DNA of 64,000 nt from Bacteroides pyogenes_A (GCF_048595595.1 NZ_CP184347.1); one strand, 5' to 3'; shown: positions 25,685 to 35,102, numbered from the stretch's first letter. A program made the numbers and translations. The notes: generated by a model not told the origin, from the letters alone.

Positions 25685-25936
25685 GTTTGAGGAAACGTCT
25701 TGATTTTACTAATGCAACGAAAAAAAAACAGCGCCCGGAGCAAATCGGGTTGATAAAAGAGCGACACCTTTCTTTACCTGCCGTAAATTATCAACCGCTC
25801 GAAAACAAGCCTCAAAGTCAGTCTTGTGGCAAAGCAACCTTCAAAATGAAAACAAAAACTCTCTTTTACCGTTATTTATATAGCCGGCTAACCATATATA
25901 ATGAAAGCGAACGGAGACAATACCTATTTATAGTGA

Positions 25937-25967
25937 TTTGCGCCTCGCTGTTTAGTCCGTACTTTTG
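25937..25967 (+). promoter_or_regulatory. eno promoter (TTTG, 19 bp, TACTTTTG)
   Basis: TTTG at 25937-25940 and TACTTTTG at 25960-25967 with 19 bp between them match the Bacteroides promoter consensus. Start of eno is about 30 bp downstream. Confidence 0.75.
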
Positions 25968-25997
25968 CAAGAAGTTTTATTAAAAACAATAGAAACG

Positions 25998-27278
25998 ATG
26001 AAAATAGAAAAGATTGTAGCCCGGGAGATTCTCGATTCGAGAGGCAATCCCACAGTAGAAGTGGATGTAATGTTGGAATGCGGTGTGATGGGACGCGCGT
26101 CTGTACCTTCAGGTGCTTCCACAGGTGAACATGAAGCGCTGGAACTCCGCGACGGCGACAAAGGCCGTTATTGCGGAAAAGGCGTACAAAAAGCGGTTGA
26201 AAACGTGAATAAACTGATTGCTCCGAAACTGGCGGGGATGTCGTCACTCAACCAACGCGCCATCGACCATGCCATGCTGGCTCTGGACGGAACGCCGACG
26301 AAATCGAACTTGGGAGCCAACGCCATTCTCGGTGTATCTTTGGCAGTAGCCAAGGCCGCCGCCAACTATCTGGACATTCCTCTTTACCGTTACATCGGCG
26401 GAACGAACACATACGTAATGCCTGTTCCGATGATGAATATCATCAACGGAGGTTCGCACAGCGACGCTCCTATCGCCTTTCAGGAGTTTATGATTCGCCC
26501 TGTAGGCGCTTCTTCTTTCAAAGAAGGGCTTAGAATGGGCGCCGAAGTTTTCCATGCCTTGAAAAAAGTGTTGAAAGACCGCGGACTGAGTACGGCCGTA
26601 GGTGATGAAGGTGGCTTCGCTCCCGAACTGGAAGGAACAGAAGATGCCCTGAACTCTATTCTCGCCGCTATCAAAGCAGCCGGATACGAGCCGGGCAAAG
26701 ACATCATGATCGGTATGGACTGCGCTTCTTCGGAATTCTACAAAGACGGCATCTACGATTACACCAAGTTTGAAGGCGCCAAAGGCAAAAAACGCACGGC
26801 AGAGGAACAAATCGACTTCCTTGAAGAACTGATCAACAAGTATCCCATCGACTCCATCGAAGACGGCATGAGCGAAAATGACTGGGACGGATGGAAGAAA
26901 CTGACAGAGCGCATCGGCGACCGTTGTCAGTTGGTGGGCGATGACCTGTTCGTAACCAATGTGGACTTCCTGGCAAAGGGTATTGAAAAAGGTTGTGCCA
27001 ACTCTATCCTTATCAAAGTAAACCAGATCGGTTCGCTGACAGAAACGCTGGATGCCATCGACATGGCTCACCGCCACGGCTATACGTCCGTCACTTCGCA
27101 CCGTTCCGGCGAAACCGAAGACGCTACGATTGCCGATATCGCCGTAGCAACCAACAGCGGACAAATCAAGACCGGTTCGCTGAGCCGTTCAGACCGTATG
27201 GCGAAATACAATCAATTGCTCCGCATCGAAGAAGAACTCGGCGATTTAGCCGTGTACGGATATAAGAGAATCAAGTAA
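25998..27278 (+). CDS. eno: enolase
   Basis: A 426-residue enolase from the ATG at 25998 (MKIEKIVAREILDSRGNPTVEVDV); the upstream in-frame start overlaps the -7 promoter box. Conserved parts include GASTGEHEALELRD, the catalytic GDEGGFAPEL, metal ligands in GMDCASSEFY and SIEDGMSENDWDGW, GDDLFVTN, the base Lys in ILIKVNQIG, and SHRSGETED. It converts 2-phosphoglycerate to phosphoenolpyruvate. A strong terminator follows. Confidence 0.98.
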   Translation: MKIEKIVAREILDSRGNPTVEVDVMLECGVMGRASVPSGASTGEHEALELRDGDKGRYCGKGVQKAVENVNKLIAPKLAGMSSLNQRAIDHAMLALDGTPTKSNLGANAILGVSLAVAKAAANYLDIPLYRYIGGTNTYVMPVPMMNIINGGSHSDAPIAFQEFMIRPVGASSFKEGLRMGAEVFHALKKVLKDRGLSTAVGDEGGFAPELEGTEDALNSILAAIKAAGYEPGKDIMIGMDCASSEFYKDGIYDYTKFEGAKGKKRTAEEQIDFLEELINKYPIDSIEDGMSENDWDGWKKLTERIGDRCQLVGDDLFVTNVDFLAKGIEKGCANSILIKVNQIGSLTETLDAIDMAHRHGYTSVTSHRSGETEDATIADIAVATNSGQIKTGSLSRSDRMAKYNQLLRIEEELGDLAVYGYKRIK

Positions 27279-27332
27279 ATCCGCTTCTCTGCACATTAGA
27301 AGAAGATAAATCTATCGATTATATTTCTTCAG

Positions 27333-27369
27333 ACTGCCTCCTGTCAAAAAAGACAGAGGCAGTTTTTTT
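27333..27369 (+). terminator. rho-independent terminator after eno
   Basis: ACTGCCTCCTGTC pairs with GACAGAGGCAGT (one bulged base) around AAAAAA, followed by seven T. Confidence 0.88.
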
Positions 27370-27379
27370 ATATATTTCG

Positions 27380-27387
27380 TATATTTG
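27380..27387 (+). promoter_or_regulatory. probable -7 box for the ECF sigma-factor operon
   Basis: TATATTTG matches the Bacteroides -7 consensus; it lies between the eno terminator and the sigma-factor ATG at 27452. The -33 position is a T-run with no exact TTTG. Confidence 0.45.
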
Positions 27388-27451
27388 AGCGTTCTACAAT
27401 CGACCTGTCGCGTTTTACCGCGTATCATATAATAGAGAAGAACAAAAAACG

Positions 27452-28012
27452 ATGAATCAGGAAAAAATACAAGAGCTGATAGACCGTGGGAGGAAAGGAG
27501 ACAAAACAGCATTCGCTTGTTTGGTTGCCGAATACCAAGCATTGGTATTCCGATTTGCTTTCCGGTTACTTTGCAACGAAGAAGAAGCCAGAGACGCCGT
27601 ACAAGAGACTTTCATAAAAGTATGGCTCGCTTTGAAAACATACGACAGAGCATACCGATTTTCCACTTGGATCTATAAAATAGCTTCCAACACCTGCTAT
27701 GATCGCTTACGTTCATACCATCGTTTTCCCATAGAACCGGAACACTCTTTTGTCTCCGTTACAAACATTCCATCGGGCGATGACATCGAAGAAAACCTCC
27801 ACAACCGACAATTGAAAGAGCTCATTTTGCGATATACCGGCGAATTGCCTCCCCGGCAAAGACAAATTTTCATTCTGCGCGACGTCGAAGAACTCGAAGT
27901 GCAGGAAGTAGAAGCCATCACCGGACTATCTGCCGAAAAGATAAAAAGCAATTTATATCTGGCTCGGAAAAATATACGCGAAAAAATGAATCAACTATCT
28001 ATGGACATATGA
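27452..28012 (+). CDS. ECF-type RNA polymerase sigma factor
   Basis: A 186-residue sigma-70 of the extracytoplasmic-function class. Region 2 (FACLVAEYQALVFRFAFRLLCNEEEARDAVQETFIKVWLAL, about residues 23-65, and RFSTWIYKIASNTCYDRLR) is linked to region 4 (LPPRQRQIFILRDVEELEVQEVEAITGLSAEKIKSNLYLARKNIREKM, about 131-180). Its stop overlaps the start of the next gene by 4 bp. The two following genes probably form its membrane anti-sigma and effector partners. Confidence 0.93.
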   Translation: MNQEKIQELIDRGRKGDKTAFACLVAEYQALVFRFAFRLLCNEEEARDAVQETFIKVWLALKTYDRAYRFSTWIYKIASNTCYDRLRSYHRFPIEPEHSFVSVTNIPSGDDIEENLHNRQLKELILRYTGELPPRQRQIFILRDVEELEVQEVEAITGLSAEKIKSNLYLARKNIREKMNQLSMDI

Positions 28013-28437
28013 AAGAGAAAAAAGAACAATATGAAATCTGGCTGTCCGAAATCAGAAACAGACAGCCTGTGGTAAAGAATCCGGAGGAGCTGATAAAAAG
28101 TATTTCCGACGCTATTTCCCGCACAGATGAGAAAAGCAGGAAGCGGAAACTCTTTCTTACCGCAAGTTGGATAGCGGGCATAGCCGCAACACTATTGATG
28201 TTGCTGTTTGTCCGTGGCGTTTGCTTCTCTCCGCTTTCGCTCGATATGGAGAAACAAAGCATACAAAACTACAGGAGAAGCAATCCGGACATTTCTCTAC
28301 CGACCAATTGGCAACAAATGAAACTTGTGGAAAAAAACTCTTACCTGTGGGAGCGATATGCACAGCAGCACAAACTGCGCGAAACACAGAAAAAAATCTT
28401 TTTAAAAGAAAACCGTTTAAAACAGGAGGACAGATGA
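28009..28437 (+). CDS. single-pass membrane protein, probable anti-sigma factor
   Basis: A 142-residue protein with a cytoplasmic N-terminus of about 47 residues (EKKEQYEIWLSEIRNRQP), one membrane helix (about residues 49-69, LTASWIAGIAATLLMLLFVRG) and a short extracytoplasmic, basic coiled tail. This topology and the 4-bp overlaps with the sigma gene before it and the lipoprotein gene after it are typical of anti-sigma factors. There is no recognisable zinc anti-sigma motif, so the role rests on context. Confidence 0.6.
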   Translation: MKEKKEQYEIWLSEIRNRQPVVKNPEELIKSISDAISRTDEKSRKRKLFLTASWIAGIAATLLMLLFVRGVCFSPLSLDMEKQSIQNYRRSNPDISLPTNWQQMKLVEKNSYLWERYAQQHKLRETQKKIFLKENRLKQEDR

Positions 28438-29513
28438 AAACGAATATTCTTATCACAGCTACATTGTTATGCCTTATGGTTTCGTGCGACAGTCACTACC
28501 GGATGGTTTCACGAATAGCGGGCGACGGAAGCATGTATAGAGAGGTGTACACACATACCGATTCGGTTCGCCAAACAAAAGAAGGGTTCCACAATCCATT
28601 TCTGTTTCAAACAGGAGCCGATTGGCAAGTAGAAGGTTTGGATTCCGGCATTGTACTCGATTTTTGGGGAGCACAAGAGAAATTGAATATAAAAGCATAT
28701 AGAAAAATCTCCGCAGTAAACGGACAATGCTTTTCCGTATCTAAGGACAAAGAATATGCGTATCCATTGGCAGTTCCGCAAGAACAACTAAAAAAAAGAT
28801 GCAAATGGTTTTATACCTATTATACATATACGGCTACCTACAAAGAACTTCCCGACAAAGGTCCGGTTCCTCTCGACAACTATTTGAACAAAGCGGAACA
28901 AACTTTATGGCTTCGAGGAGACAATACATTCTATACCAATTTAAACGGCATGGAAGCAAACGAACATTTGAGCCATATCGAATCGAAGTTCATGGCATGG
29001 TATATCCGAAACCTTTATGAAATCAGTAGCGAAGTCATTCGTCACTTCGCGCTCGCCCAAAACGATACCACATATACGCATCAATGGGAAAAGTTGAAAG
29101 AAGTTGTTTACAAAAAGCATCTGGAAGGAGTAGATCAGTTGGAAAAAACAGCACCTGAAGCAATATGTGGTTTTCTCGATCAAACCTGCCAAACAGACTA
29201 TTTCTCCCGACTTTATAAAGCCAAACAAGAAGAAATAGAGACAACGTATGAAAAAAGAATCGGTTTCATCAATGTCTTCTATCACAATATACGATTCGAG
29301 CTAATCATGCCCGGTAAGCTTATTTCCTCCAATGCCGGGATTATAGACAAAGATACGGTCGTCTGGCGAGTAAACGCTTTCCGCCTTTTGACAGGCGATT
29401 ATATGCTTACAGCCAAGTCGAGAGTGGTTAACTATTGGGCATTCGGGATTATATTACTTATAATACTGGCAGCCTTAGGTGTTTTCATAACATTATACAG
29501 GCGGTGCACATAA
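28434..29513 (+). CDS. hypothetical lipoprotein with C-terminal membrane helix, sigma-operon member
   Basis: About 359 residues from ATG 28434, which overlaps the previous stop (ATGA). The leader MKTNILITATLLCLMVSCDS has a lipobox with Cys about residue 18. The long extracytoplasmic region (FHNPFLFQTGADW, WEKLKEVVYKKHLEG) is of unknown family. A C-terminal helix (about residues 330-352, YWAFGIILLIILAALGVFITLY) is followed by RRCT. Dual anchoring at both ends is unusual. The third gene of the sigma operon; possibly the stress sensor or the regulated output. Confidence 0.65.
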   Translation: MKTNILITATLLCLMVSCDSHYRMVSRIAGDGSMYREVYTHTDSVRQTKEGFHNPFLFQTGADWQVEGLDSGIVLDFWGAQEKLNIKAYRKISAVNGQCFSVSKDKEYAYPLAVPQEQLKKRCKWFYTYYTYTATYKELPDKGPVPLDNYLNKAEQTLWLRGDNTFYTNLNGMEANEHLSHIESKFMAWYIRNLYEISSEVIRHFALAQNDTTYTHQWEKLKEVVYKKHLEGVDQLEKTAPEAICGFLDQTCQTDYFSRLYKAKQEEIETTYEKRIGFINVFYHNIRFELIMPGKLISSNAGIIDKDTVVWRVNAFRLLTGDYMLTAKSRVVNYWAFGIILLIILAALGVFITLYRRCT

Positions 29514-29697
29514 AAAGGCAGTTTAAGGAAGAAAGGGAGAAAAACAGCGCAGCCGAACAATGATTTATTGCGAATAATACGTAACTTTGCCATAATCCGA
29601 TGCGGAAGAGTCTTTAATCGTAACCAAAAACCGCTCTTTTCCGAAAAAGGAAACCGATACATATAATGACAAGAGCCAAACCTATAAAATAAAAATT

Positions 29698-30222
29698 ATG
29701 GCACGCCCGACAACAAAAGAGCAACTGCTGCAAAGCAGCAAAACCAATTTCGATAAGCTCTTCAGCCTTATCGACTCCATGACAGAAGAAGAGAGGATGC
29801 TCACATTCTCTTTCGAAGACAGAGACCGAAACATTCGCGACGTTCTGGTTCACCTTTACGAATGGCATCAACTACTGATCAACTGGATAAATTCCAACTT
29901 GGCAGGGAAAAATACCCCTTTTCTGCCTGCACCCTACAATTGGAAAACATATCCTCAAATGAATATCGCTTTCTGGGAGAAGCATCAGAAAACACCTCTG
30001 AACAAAGCCACCGAGATGCTATTAGAAAGCCACACCCGGGTAATGGCTCTGATGGAAGATTTTACAAACGAAGAGTTGTTTACCAATAAATATTTTCCCT
30101 GGACGGGTACAACCAGTCTCGGCAGCTATTGCGTATCGGCTACTTCCAGCCATTACGACTGGGCGATAAAGAAGGTCAAGAAGCATTACAAAGAATTGCC
30201 TTCACGTTCCTCTAAGCGGTAA
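29698..30222 (+). CDS. ClbS/DfsB family four-helix bundle protein
   Basis: A 174-residue protein of the ClbS/DfsB (formerly DUF1706) family: MARPTTKEQLLQSSKTNFDKLFSLIDSM, DRDRNIRDVLVHLYEWHQLLINW, LPAPYNWKTYPQMN and the end SSHYDWAIKKVKKHYKE are all family-typical. E. coli ClbS protects its producer from colibactin; most homologues such as this one have unknown substrates. No toxin or polyketide gene is nearby. It stands alone. Confidence 0.85.
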   Translation: MARPTTKEQLLQSSKTNFDKLFSLIDSMTEEERMLTFSFEDRDRNIRDVLVHLYEWHQLLINWINSNLAGKNTPFLPAPYNWKTYPQMNIAFWEKHQKTPLNKATEMLLESHTRVMALMEDFTNEELFTNKYFPWTGTTSLGSYCVSATSSHYDWAIKKVKKHYKELPSRSSKR

Positions 30223-30224
30223 AG

Positions 30225-30443
30225 CGTACCTTTGCGGACTTTCGGGATATACTTAAGGGAACCCTGCTTTTGCCATACATGCAGGACCGTCTGACAAGTC
30301 TCCAATTAACAAATTCACTCTTCTCACAAAAACGGTTGTGGCGAGAGTGAATTCCGTTTTCGGCAATTTATTGTTGAATTGATACAAGCAAAATCGCTAA
30401 ACATTTGTTTATCATAGCCAAACTACGTACCTTTGCGGACTTT
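30225..30443 (+). repeat. 18-bp direct repeat carrying promoter boxes
   Basis: CGTACCTTTGCGGACTTT occurs near 30226-30243 and again at 30426-30443, exactly 200 bp or so apart. Each copy contains TACCTTTG, the -7 consensus. The second copy has a -33 box and drives the EamA gene; the first lies at the end of the ClbS-like gene. Confidence 0.7.
30404..30435 (+). promoter_or_regulatory. promoter of the EamA exporter gene (TTTG, 20 bp, TACCTTTG)
   Basis: TTTG at 30404-30407 and TACCTTTG at 30428-30435 are 20 bp apart, a full Bacteroides promoter 35 bp before the ATG at 30470. Confidence 0.75.
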
Positions 30444-30469
30444 TTATATTTCATAAAGCAGAAAAAACA

Positions 30470-31381
30470 ATGAACAACAGAACCAAGGGCTTTATTTACG
30501 GAGCAATCGCCGCAGCCAGCTACGGTATGAATCCGCTTTTTACACTCCCCCTATACGCAGCCGGCATGAGCGTAGACAGCGTACTATTCTATCGCTATTT
30601 ATTAGCCGCCATCGTATTGGCAGTTTTGATGAAACTCCAACATCAATCTTTCGCCATTAAAAAGAATGACATCCTGCCATTGGTCATCATGGGATTTCTT
30701 TTTTCTTTTTCCTCTCTGTTCTTATTTATGAGCTACAAGCACATGGATGCCGGAATTGCCTCAACCATATTGTTTGTTTACCCGGTCTTGGTAGCGGTAA
30801 TCATGGGACTGTTTTTTAAAGAAAAGATTTCGGGCATTACAGTTTTTTCCATCATGCTGGCATTGTCGGGCATCGGTTTATTGTACCAAGGAGACGGGGA
30901 AAAGCCTTTATCCACTGTCGGCATCATTTTTGTTCTGCTTTCTTCGCTCTCTTACGCCATATATATTATAGGAGTGAATCGCTCTACCCTAAAACAAATG
31001 CCGACAGCCAAACTTACGTTCTACGCCCTCCTTTTCGGCTTGTCGGTATATATTGTGCGCTTGAACTTCTGCACGGAGCTTCAGGCTATTCCGTCCGCAT
31101 GGCTATGGGGAGACATATTCGCCCTGGCTATTCTGCCCACTGCCGTCTCGTTGGTATGCACGGCAATGGCTGTTCATTATATCGGCTCTACACCGACTGC
31201 CATATTGGGCGCATTGGAGCCTGTGACGGCCTTGTTTTTCGGCGTGCTCCTCTTCAACGAGAAACTTACTCCCCGGTTAATCATCGGCATTGCGATGATT
31301 ATAACTGCCGTAACCCTCATCATCATCGGCAAGCCGGTCATAAAAAAGATGAGTGTGCTGTTGCAGATAAGCAAAAAATAA
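30470..31381 (+). CDS. EamA-family (DMT) transporter
   Basis: A 303-residue inner-membrane protein with about ten helices in two EamA repeats (residues about 8-140 and 150-292; for example GAIAAASYGMNPLFTLPLYAAGM and IYIIGVNRSTLKQM, TPTAILGALEPVTALFFGVLLFNEKLT). The paired repeats and the conserved Pro-Thr/Glu-Pro motif before the last helices mark the drug/metabolite transporter superfamily. The substrate is unknown, usually a metabolite for export. A full promoter lies upstream. Confidence 0.9.
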   Translation: MNNRTKGFIYGAIAAASYGMNPLFTLPLYAAGMSVDSVLFYRYLLAAIVLAVLMKLQHQSFAIKKNDILPLVIMGFLFSFSSLFLFMSYKHMDAGIASTILFVYPVLVAVIMGLFFKEKISGITVFSIMLALSGIGLLYQGDGEKPLSTVGIIFVLLSSLSYAIYIIGVNRSTLKQMPTAKLTFYALLFGLSVYIVRLNFCTELQAIPSAWLWGDIFALAILPTAVSLVCTAMAVHYIGSTPTAILGALEPVTALFFGVLLFNEKLTPRLIIGIAMIITAVTLIIIGKPVIKKMSVLLQISKK

Positions 31382-31391
31382 TATACTTTTG
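31360..31391 (+). promoter_or_regulatory. frr promoter (GTTG, 20 bp, TACTTTTG)
   Basis: GTTG at 31360-31363 and TACTTTTG at 31384-31391 are 20 bp apart; the -33 box overlaps the end of the EamA gene. Confidence 0.6.
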
Positions 31392-31434
31392 CTAATCATT
31401 CAATCGAATAGCAACTTAAAAGATCAAAAAAGAT

Positions 31435-31995
31435 ATGGTAGACGTAAAAACTTGCCTTGACCATGCACAAGAAAAGATGGACATGGCCATTATGTATCTC
31501 GAAGAAGCGCTTGCACATATCCGTGCCGGCAAAGCAAGTACCCGACTATTGGATGGTATCCGGGTAGACTCTTACGGAAGTATGGTACCCATCAGCAATG
31601 TAGCAGCCGTTACTACTCCGGATGCCCGCAGCATTGCCATCAAACCTTGGGATAAAAGCATGTTCCGTGTGATCGAAAAAGCCATCATCGACTCCGATCT
31701 CGGCATCATGCCCGAAAACAACGGAGAGATTATCCGCATCGGTATTCCTCCTTTGACTGAAGAACGCCGCAAACAATTGGCAAAACAATGCAAAGGAGAG
31801 GGTGAAACGGCGAAAGTCAGTGTCCGGAATGCCCGCCGCGACGGCATCGACTCTCTGAAAAAAGCTGTAAAAGACGGATTGGCGGAAGACGAACAAAAAA
31901 ACGCGGAAGCCAAGCTTCAGAAAATCCACGATAAGTATATCAAGCAGATAGAGGATATGCTTGCGGAGAAAGACAAAGAAATCATGACTGTGTAA
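31435..31995 (+). CDS. frr: ribosome recycling factor
   Basis: A 186-residue RRF. The family parts AHIRAGKASTRLLDGIRVDSYGSMVPISNVAAVTTPDARSIAIKPWDKSM, LGIMPENNGEIIRIGIPPLTEERRKQLAKQCK and VRNARRDGIDSLKKA are all present. It splits post-termination ribosomes together with EF-G and is usually essential. A hairpin terminator follows. Confidence 0.97.
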   Translation: MVDVKTCLDHAQEKMDMAIMYLEEALAHIRAGKASTRLLDGIRVDSYGSMVPISNVAAVTTPDARSIAIKPWDKSMFRVIEKAIIDSDLGIMPENNGEIIRIGIPPLTEERRKQLAKQCKGEGETAKVSVRNARRDGIDSLKKAVKDGLAEDEQKNAEAKLQKIHDKYIKQIEDMLAEKDKEIMTV

Positions 31996-32015
31996 AAGCA
32001 GACTTCAGAAAAAAG

Positions 32016-32078
32016 AAATGGAGAGTTAAGAGCTGACTGCGCTATTAATGCCGCACTCCTTCTCAACTCTCCATTTTT
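32016..32078 (+). terminator. hairpin terminator after frr
   Basis: AAATGGAGAGTT (32016-32027) pairs perfectly with AACTCTCCATTT (32065-32076), followed by T residues. Confidence 0.7.
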
Positions 32079-32357
32079 CTAAGATACAATCGAATCACAG
32101 CTAAACGAGCCGGTAGACGTCCGAACTCTCCGGAAGCATCAGATTGAACCGAAATTCCCACTTCACGAGCAGGCCAATCAGAAGCCAAGTGATGGAAAAC
32201 GTTTTTTCTTAAAATTACGGATTGCCAGACCAATGTTCTATCCACTGCCAAGCACATAGCTTCTTCGACAGCCCTCACCGGATTGGCAGAAAACGGTTCA
32301 AAAGAAGAAACTGTATCTACCGATCTTATAATCGAACAATAAATAACTAACCGAAGC

Positions 32358-33290
32358 ATGAAGGGATTAGTAATCAGGAACACGGGAAGTTGGTATCAGG
32401 TGAAAACCGATGACGGGCGAACCATTGAATGTAAAATCAAAGGTAACTTTCGCCTGAAAGGGATTCGCAGTACAAACCCTGTGGCTGTGGGAGATCGTGT
32501 CCGGATTGCAGTCAACCGGGAAGGAACAGCCTATATCCATGAGATAGAAGACCGTAAAAACTATATCATCCGGCGGTCTTCCAACCTCTCCAAACAATCG
32601 CATATTCTGGCGGCCAACCTCGACCAGTGCATGCTTATCGTAACGGTGAACTACCCTGAAACATCCACGACTTTCATCGATCGGTTTCTCGCATCCGCCG
32701 AAGCTTACCGGATTCCCGTGAAGCTTATATTCAACAAGATAGATGCCTATAACGATGACGAGTTGCATTATCTCGACGCACTCGCCAATTTATACGGCGG
32801 GATAGGCTATCCCTGTTTTCGGATTTCGGCCGTGGAAGGTAGCGGAATTGAGACCATAAAGAAAGAATTGGCAGGTAAAATCACTCTTTTTTCAGGACAC
32901 TCCGGGGTGGGTAAATCTACACTGATCAACGCCATACTGCCCGAAGTGAGTTTGAAAACCGGAGAAATCTCCGCCTATCATAAAAAAGGCATGCACACTA
33001 CTACTTTCTCCGAAATGTTTCCTGTAGACGAAGGAGGTTACATTATCGATACTCCGGGAATCAAGGGATTCGGAACATTCGATATGGAAGAAGAAGAAAT
33101 AGGGCATTACTTTCCCGAAATATTCAAAGCATCCGCCCACTGTAAATACGGCAACTGTTCCCATCGGCACGAACCGGGATGTGCCGTGCGGCAGGCAATA
33201 GAACAGCACCTCATCAGCGAGTCCCGCTACACCTCTTACTTGAGTATGCTGGAAGACAAAGAAGAAGGCAAATATCGTGCAGCCTACTAA
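32358..33290 (+). CDS. rsgA: ribosome small subunit-dependent GTPase A
   Basis: A 310-residue circularly permuted GTPase for late 30S assembly. An N-terminal OB fold (residues about 1-70) precedes the G domain, where G4 (LIFNKIDAY) comes before G1 (FSGHSGVGKSTLIN) and G3 (IDTPGIKGFG), the mark of circular permutation. The C-terminal zinc motif is CKYGNCSHRHEPGC. The about 360-bp region before it, after the frr terminator, shows no gene. Confidence 0.96.
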   Translation: MKGLVIRNTGSWYQVKTDDGRTIECKIKGNFRLKGIRSTNPVAVGDRVRIAVNREGTAYIHEIEDRKNYIIRRSSNLSKQSHILAANLDQCMLIVTVNYPETSTTFIDRFLASAEAYRIPVKLIFNKIDAYNDDELHYLDALANLYGGIGYPCFRISAVEGSGIETIKKELAGKITLFSGHSGVGKSTLINAILPEVSLKTGEISAYHKKGMHTTTFSEMFPVDEGGYIIDTPGIKGFGTFDMEEEEIGHYFPEIFKASAHCKYGNCSHRHEPGCAVRQAIEQHLISESRYTSYLSMLEDKEEGKYRAAY

Positions 33291-33430
33291 ACCCTCTTTT
33301 TTTCCAAAGTGCCGGTGACCGATATTCATATAGAAAAGAACAAAGGGATACTTGTGCACAAGGCGACAAATCCCCCTTCGTATTACAATTATTTTTTATC
33401 AGCGAATGCTACTTGATAAGTTTTTTTCTT

Positions 33431-35068
33431 TTACTGCTTTGAGCAACGCGGCTTTATCTGTTTAAAGAAATCGTTTCCTTTGTCATCAACCAAGATAAAT
33501 GCCGGGAAGTCCTCCACTTCAATTTTCCAGATAGCCTCCATACCCAGCTCGGGGTATTCCATACACTCAATGCTCTTGATATTATTCTGAGCCAGAATGG
33601 CAGCGGGTCCGCCGATCGATCCCAGATAAAATCCGCCGTATTTCAGGCAAGCGTCGGTTACCTGCTGGCTGCGGTTGCCTTTTGCCAACATAATCAAGCT
33701 CCCTCCATGGCTTTGGAAAAGTCCGACATACGAGTCCATACGCCCCGCAGTGGTGGGGCCCATAGACCCGCAAGCCATACCGGAAGGAGTTTTAGCTGGA
33801 CCGGCATAATAGATCGGATGGTCCTTAATATACTGCGGCAAGTCCTCACCACGGTCCAAACGTTCTTTCAGCTTAGCATGAGCAATATCACGACCGACAA
33901 TAATCGTACCGTTCAACGACAAACGGGTAGCTACCGGATATTTAGTCAATTCTTTCAGTATCTCCTGCATCGGACGGTTCAGATCGATCTTCACGGCATC
34001 ACCTTCACCGGCATTGCGAAGTTCGACCGGAATCAGATTGCCCGGGTTGGAATCCAGTTTTTCAATCCAGATACCATTTTTGTCGATCTTACACCTGATG
34101 TTCCGGTCGGCCGAACAAGAAACACCCAATCCCACCGGACAAGAAGCTCCATGACGCGGCAAACGAATGATGCGAACATCATGAGCCAGGTATTTTCCGC
34201 CAAATTGAGCGCCCAATCCGATCTTATGAGCCTCTTCCAAGACCTGCTTTTCCAGTTCGATATCGCGGAAAGCACGTCCGAACTCATTACCGGTAGTCGG
34301 CAAATTGTCATAGAAACGAGTGGAGGCAAGCTTTACCGTCAGCAAGTTCTTCTCAGCCGACGTTCCGCCGATAACAAACGCGATATGATAAGGGGGGCAG
34401 GCAGCCGTTCCCAACGTTTTCATCTTCTCTACCAAGAACGGCACCAATGTGGCAGGATTCAAAATCGCCTTTGTTTCCTGATACAAGTATGTTTTATTGG
34501 CCGATCCGCCACCTTTGGTTACACAAAGAAACTCATACTCCATCCCTTCTGTAGCTTCGATGTCGATTTGTGCGGGCAAATTACACTTCGTATTCACCTC
34601 ATCATACATGTTCAACGGTGCGTTTTGCGAATAACGCAAGTTTTCTTCGGTATAAGTCTTGTAGACTCCCAGCGAAAGAGCTTCTTCGTCACAATAGCCT
34701 GTCCATACCTGCTGCCCTTTTTCCCCGTGAATAATGGCAGTACCGGTATCCTGGCAGAAAGGAAGTACCCCTTTTGCCGCCACTTCCGCATTACGCAAGA
34801 AAGTCAGCGCAACGTATTTGTCATTATCGCTGGCTTCCGGATCGCTCAAAATCTTGGCCACTTGTTCGTTGTGCGAACGACGAAGCATAAAAGACACATC
34901 GCGGAAAGCGGCATTGGCCATTGCCGTCAGGCCTTCTTTCTCAATTTTCAAAACAGGTTTCCCTTCAAACTCGCTTACCGACACATAGTCTTTTGTAAGC
35001 AGATAGTACTCGGTCGTATCTTTCCCTTTCTCGAACATGGGCTGATACTTAAACGGAGGTGTTGCCAT
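33431..35068 (-). CDS. fumB: fumarate hydratase, class I (4Fe-4S)
   Basis: A 545-residue iron-sulfur fumarase joining the N-terminal (FumA-alpha-like) and C-terminal (beta) domains in one chain. Visible are LPFCQDTGTAIIHGEKGQQVW, GGGSANKTYLYQETKAIL, CPPYHIAFVIGGTSAEKNLL, and in the beta half GPTTAGRMDSYVGLF. Cysteines in PFCQD, CPPYH and CSADRNIRC are candidates for cluster ligands. It hydrates fumarate in the fermentative reductive TCA branch of Bacteroides. A -7 box lies just upstream at 35103-35110. The fumA/fumB letter is by convention only. Confidence 0.93.
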   Translation of the reverse strand: MATPPFKYQPMFEKGKDTTEYYLLTKDYVSVSEFEGKPVLKIEKEGLTAMANAAFRDVSFMLRRSHNEQVAKILSDPEASDNDKYVALTFLRNAEVAAKGVLPFCQDTGTAIIHGEKGQQVWTGYCDEEALSLGVYKTYTEENLRYSQNAPLNMYDEVNTKCNLPAQIDIEATEGMEYEFLCVTKGGGSANKTYLYQETKAILNPATLVPFLVEKMKTLGTAACPPYHIAFVIGGTSAEKNLLTVKLASTRFYDNLPTTGNEFGRAFRDIELEKQVLEEAHKIGLGAQFGGKYLAHDVRIIRLPRHGASCPVGLGVSCSADRNIRCKIDKNGIWIEKLDSNPGNLIPVELRNAGEGDAVKIDLNRPMQEILKELTKYPVATRLSLNGTIIVGRDIAHAKLKERLDRGEDLPQYIKDHPIYYAGPAKTPSGMACGSMGPTTAGRMDSYVGLFQSHGGSLIMLAKGNRSQQVTDACLKYGGFYLGSIGGPAAILAQNNIKSIECMEYPELGMEAIWKIEVEDFPAFILVDDKGNDFFKQIKPRCSKQ

Positions 35069-35102
35069 AAGCTTTTTTATTACGTAAAGTTAGTTAGTGA
35101 CA

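Larger units (their letters stand above)
25469..25997. other. non-coding stretch before eno
   Basis: About 530 bp containing the 31-bp palindrome (25609-25680) and the eno promoter (25937-25967). No gene is supported; the short frames here are shadows of repeats. Confidence 0.6.
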
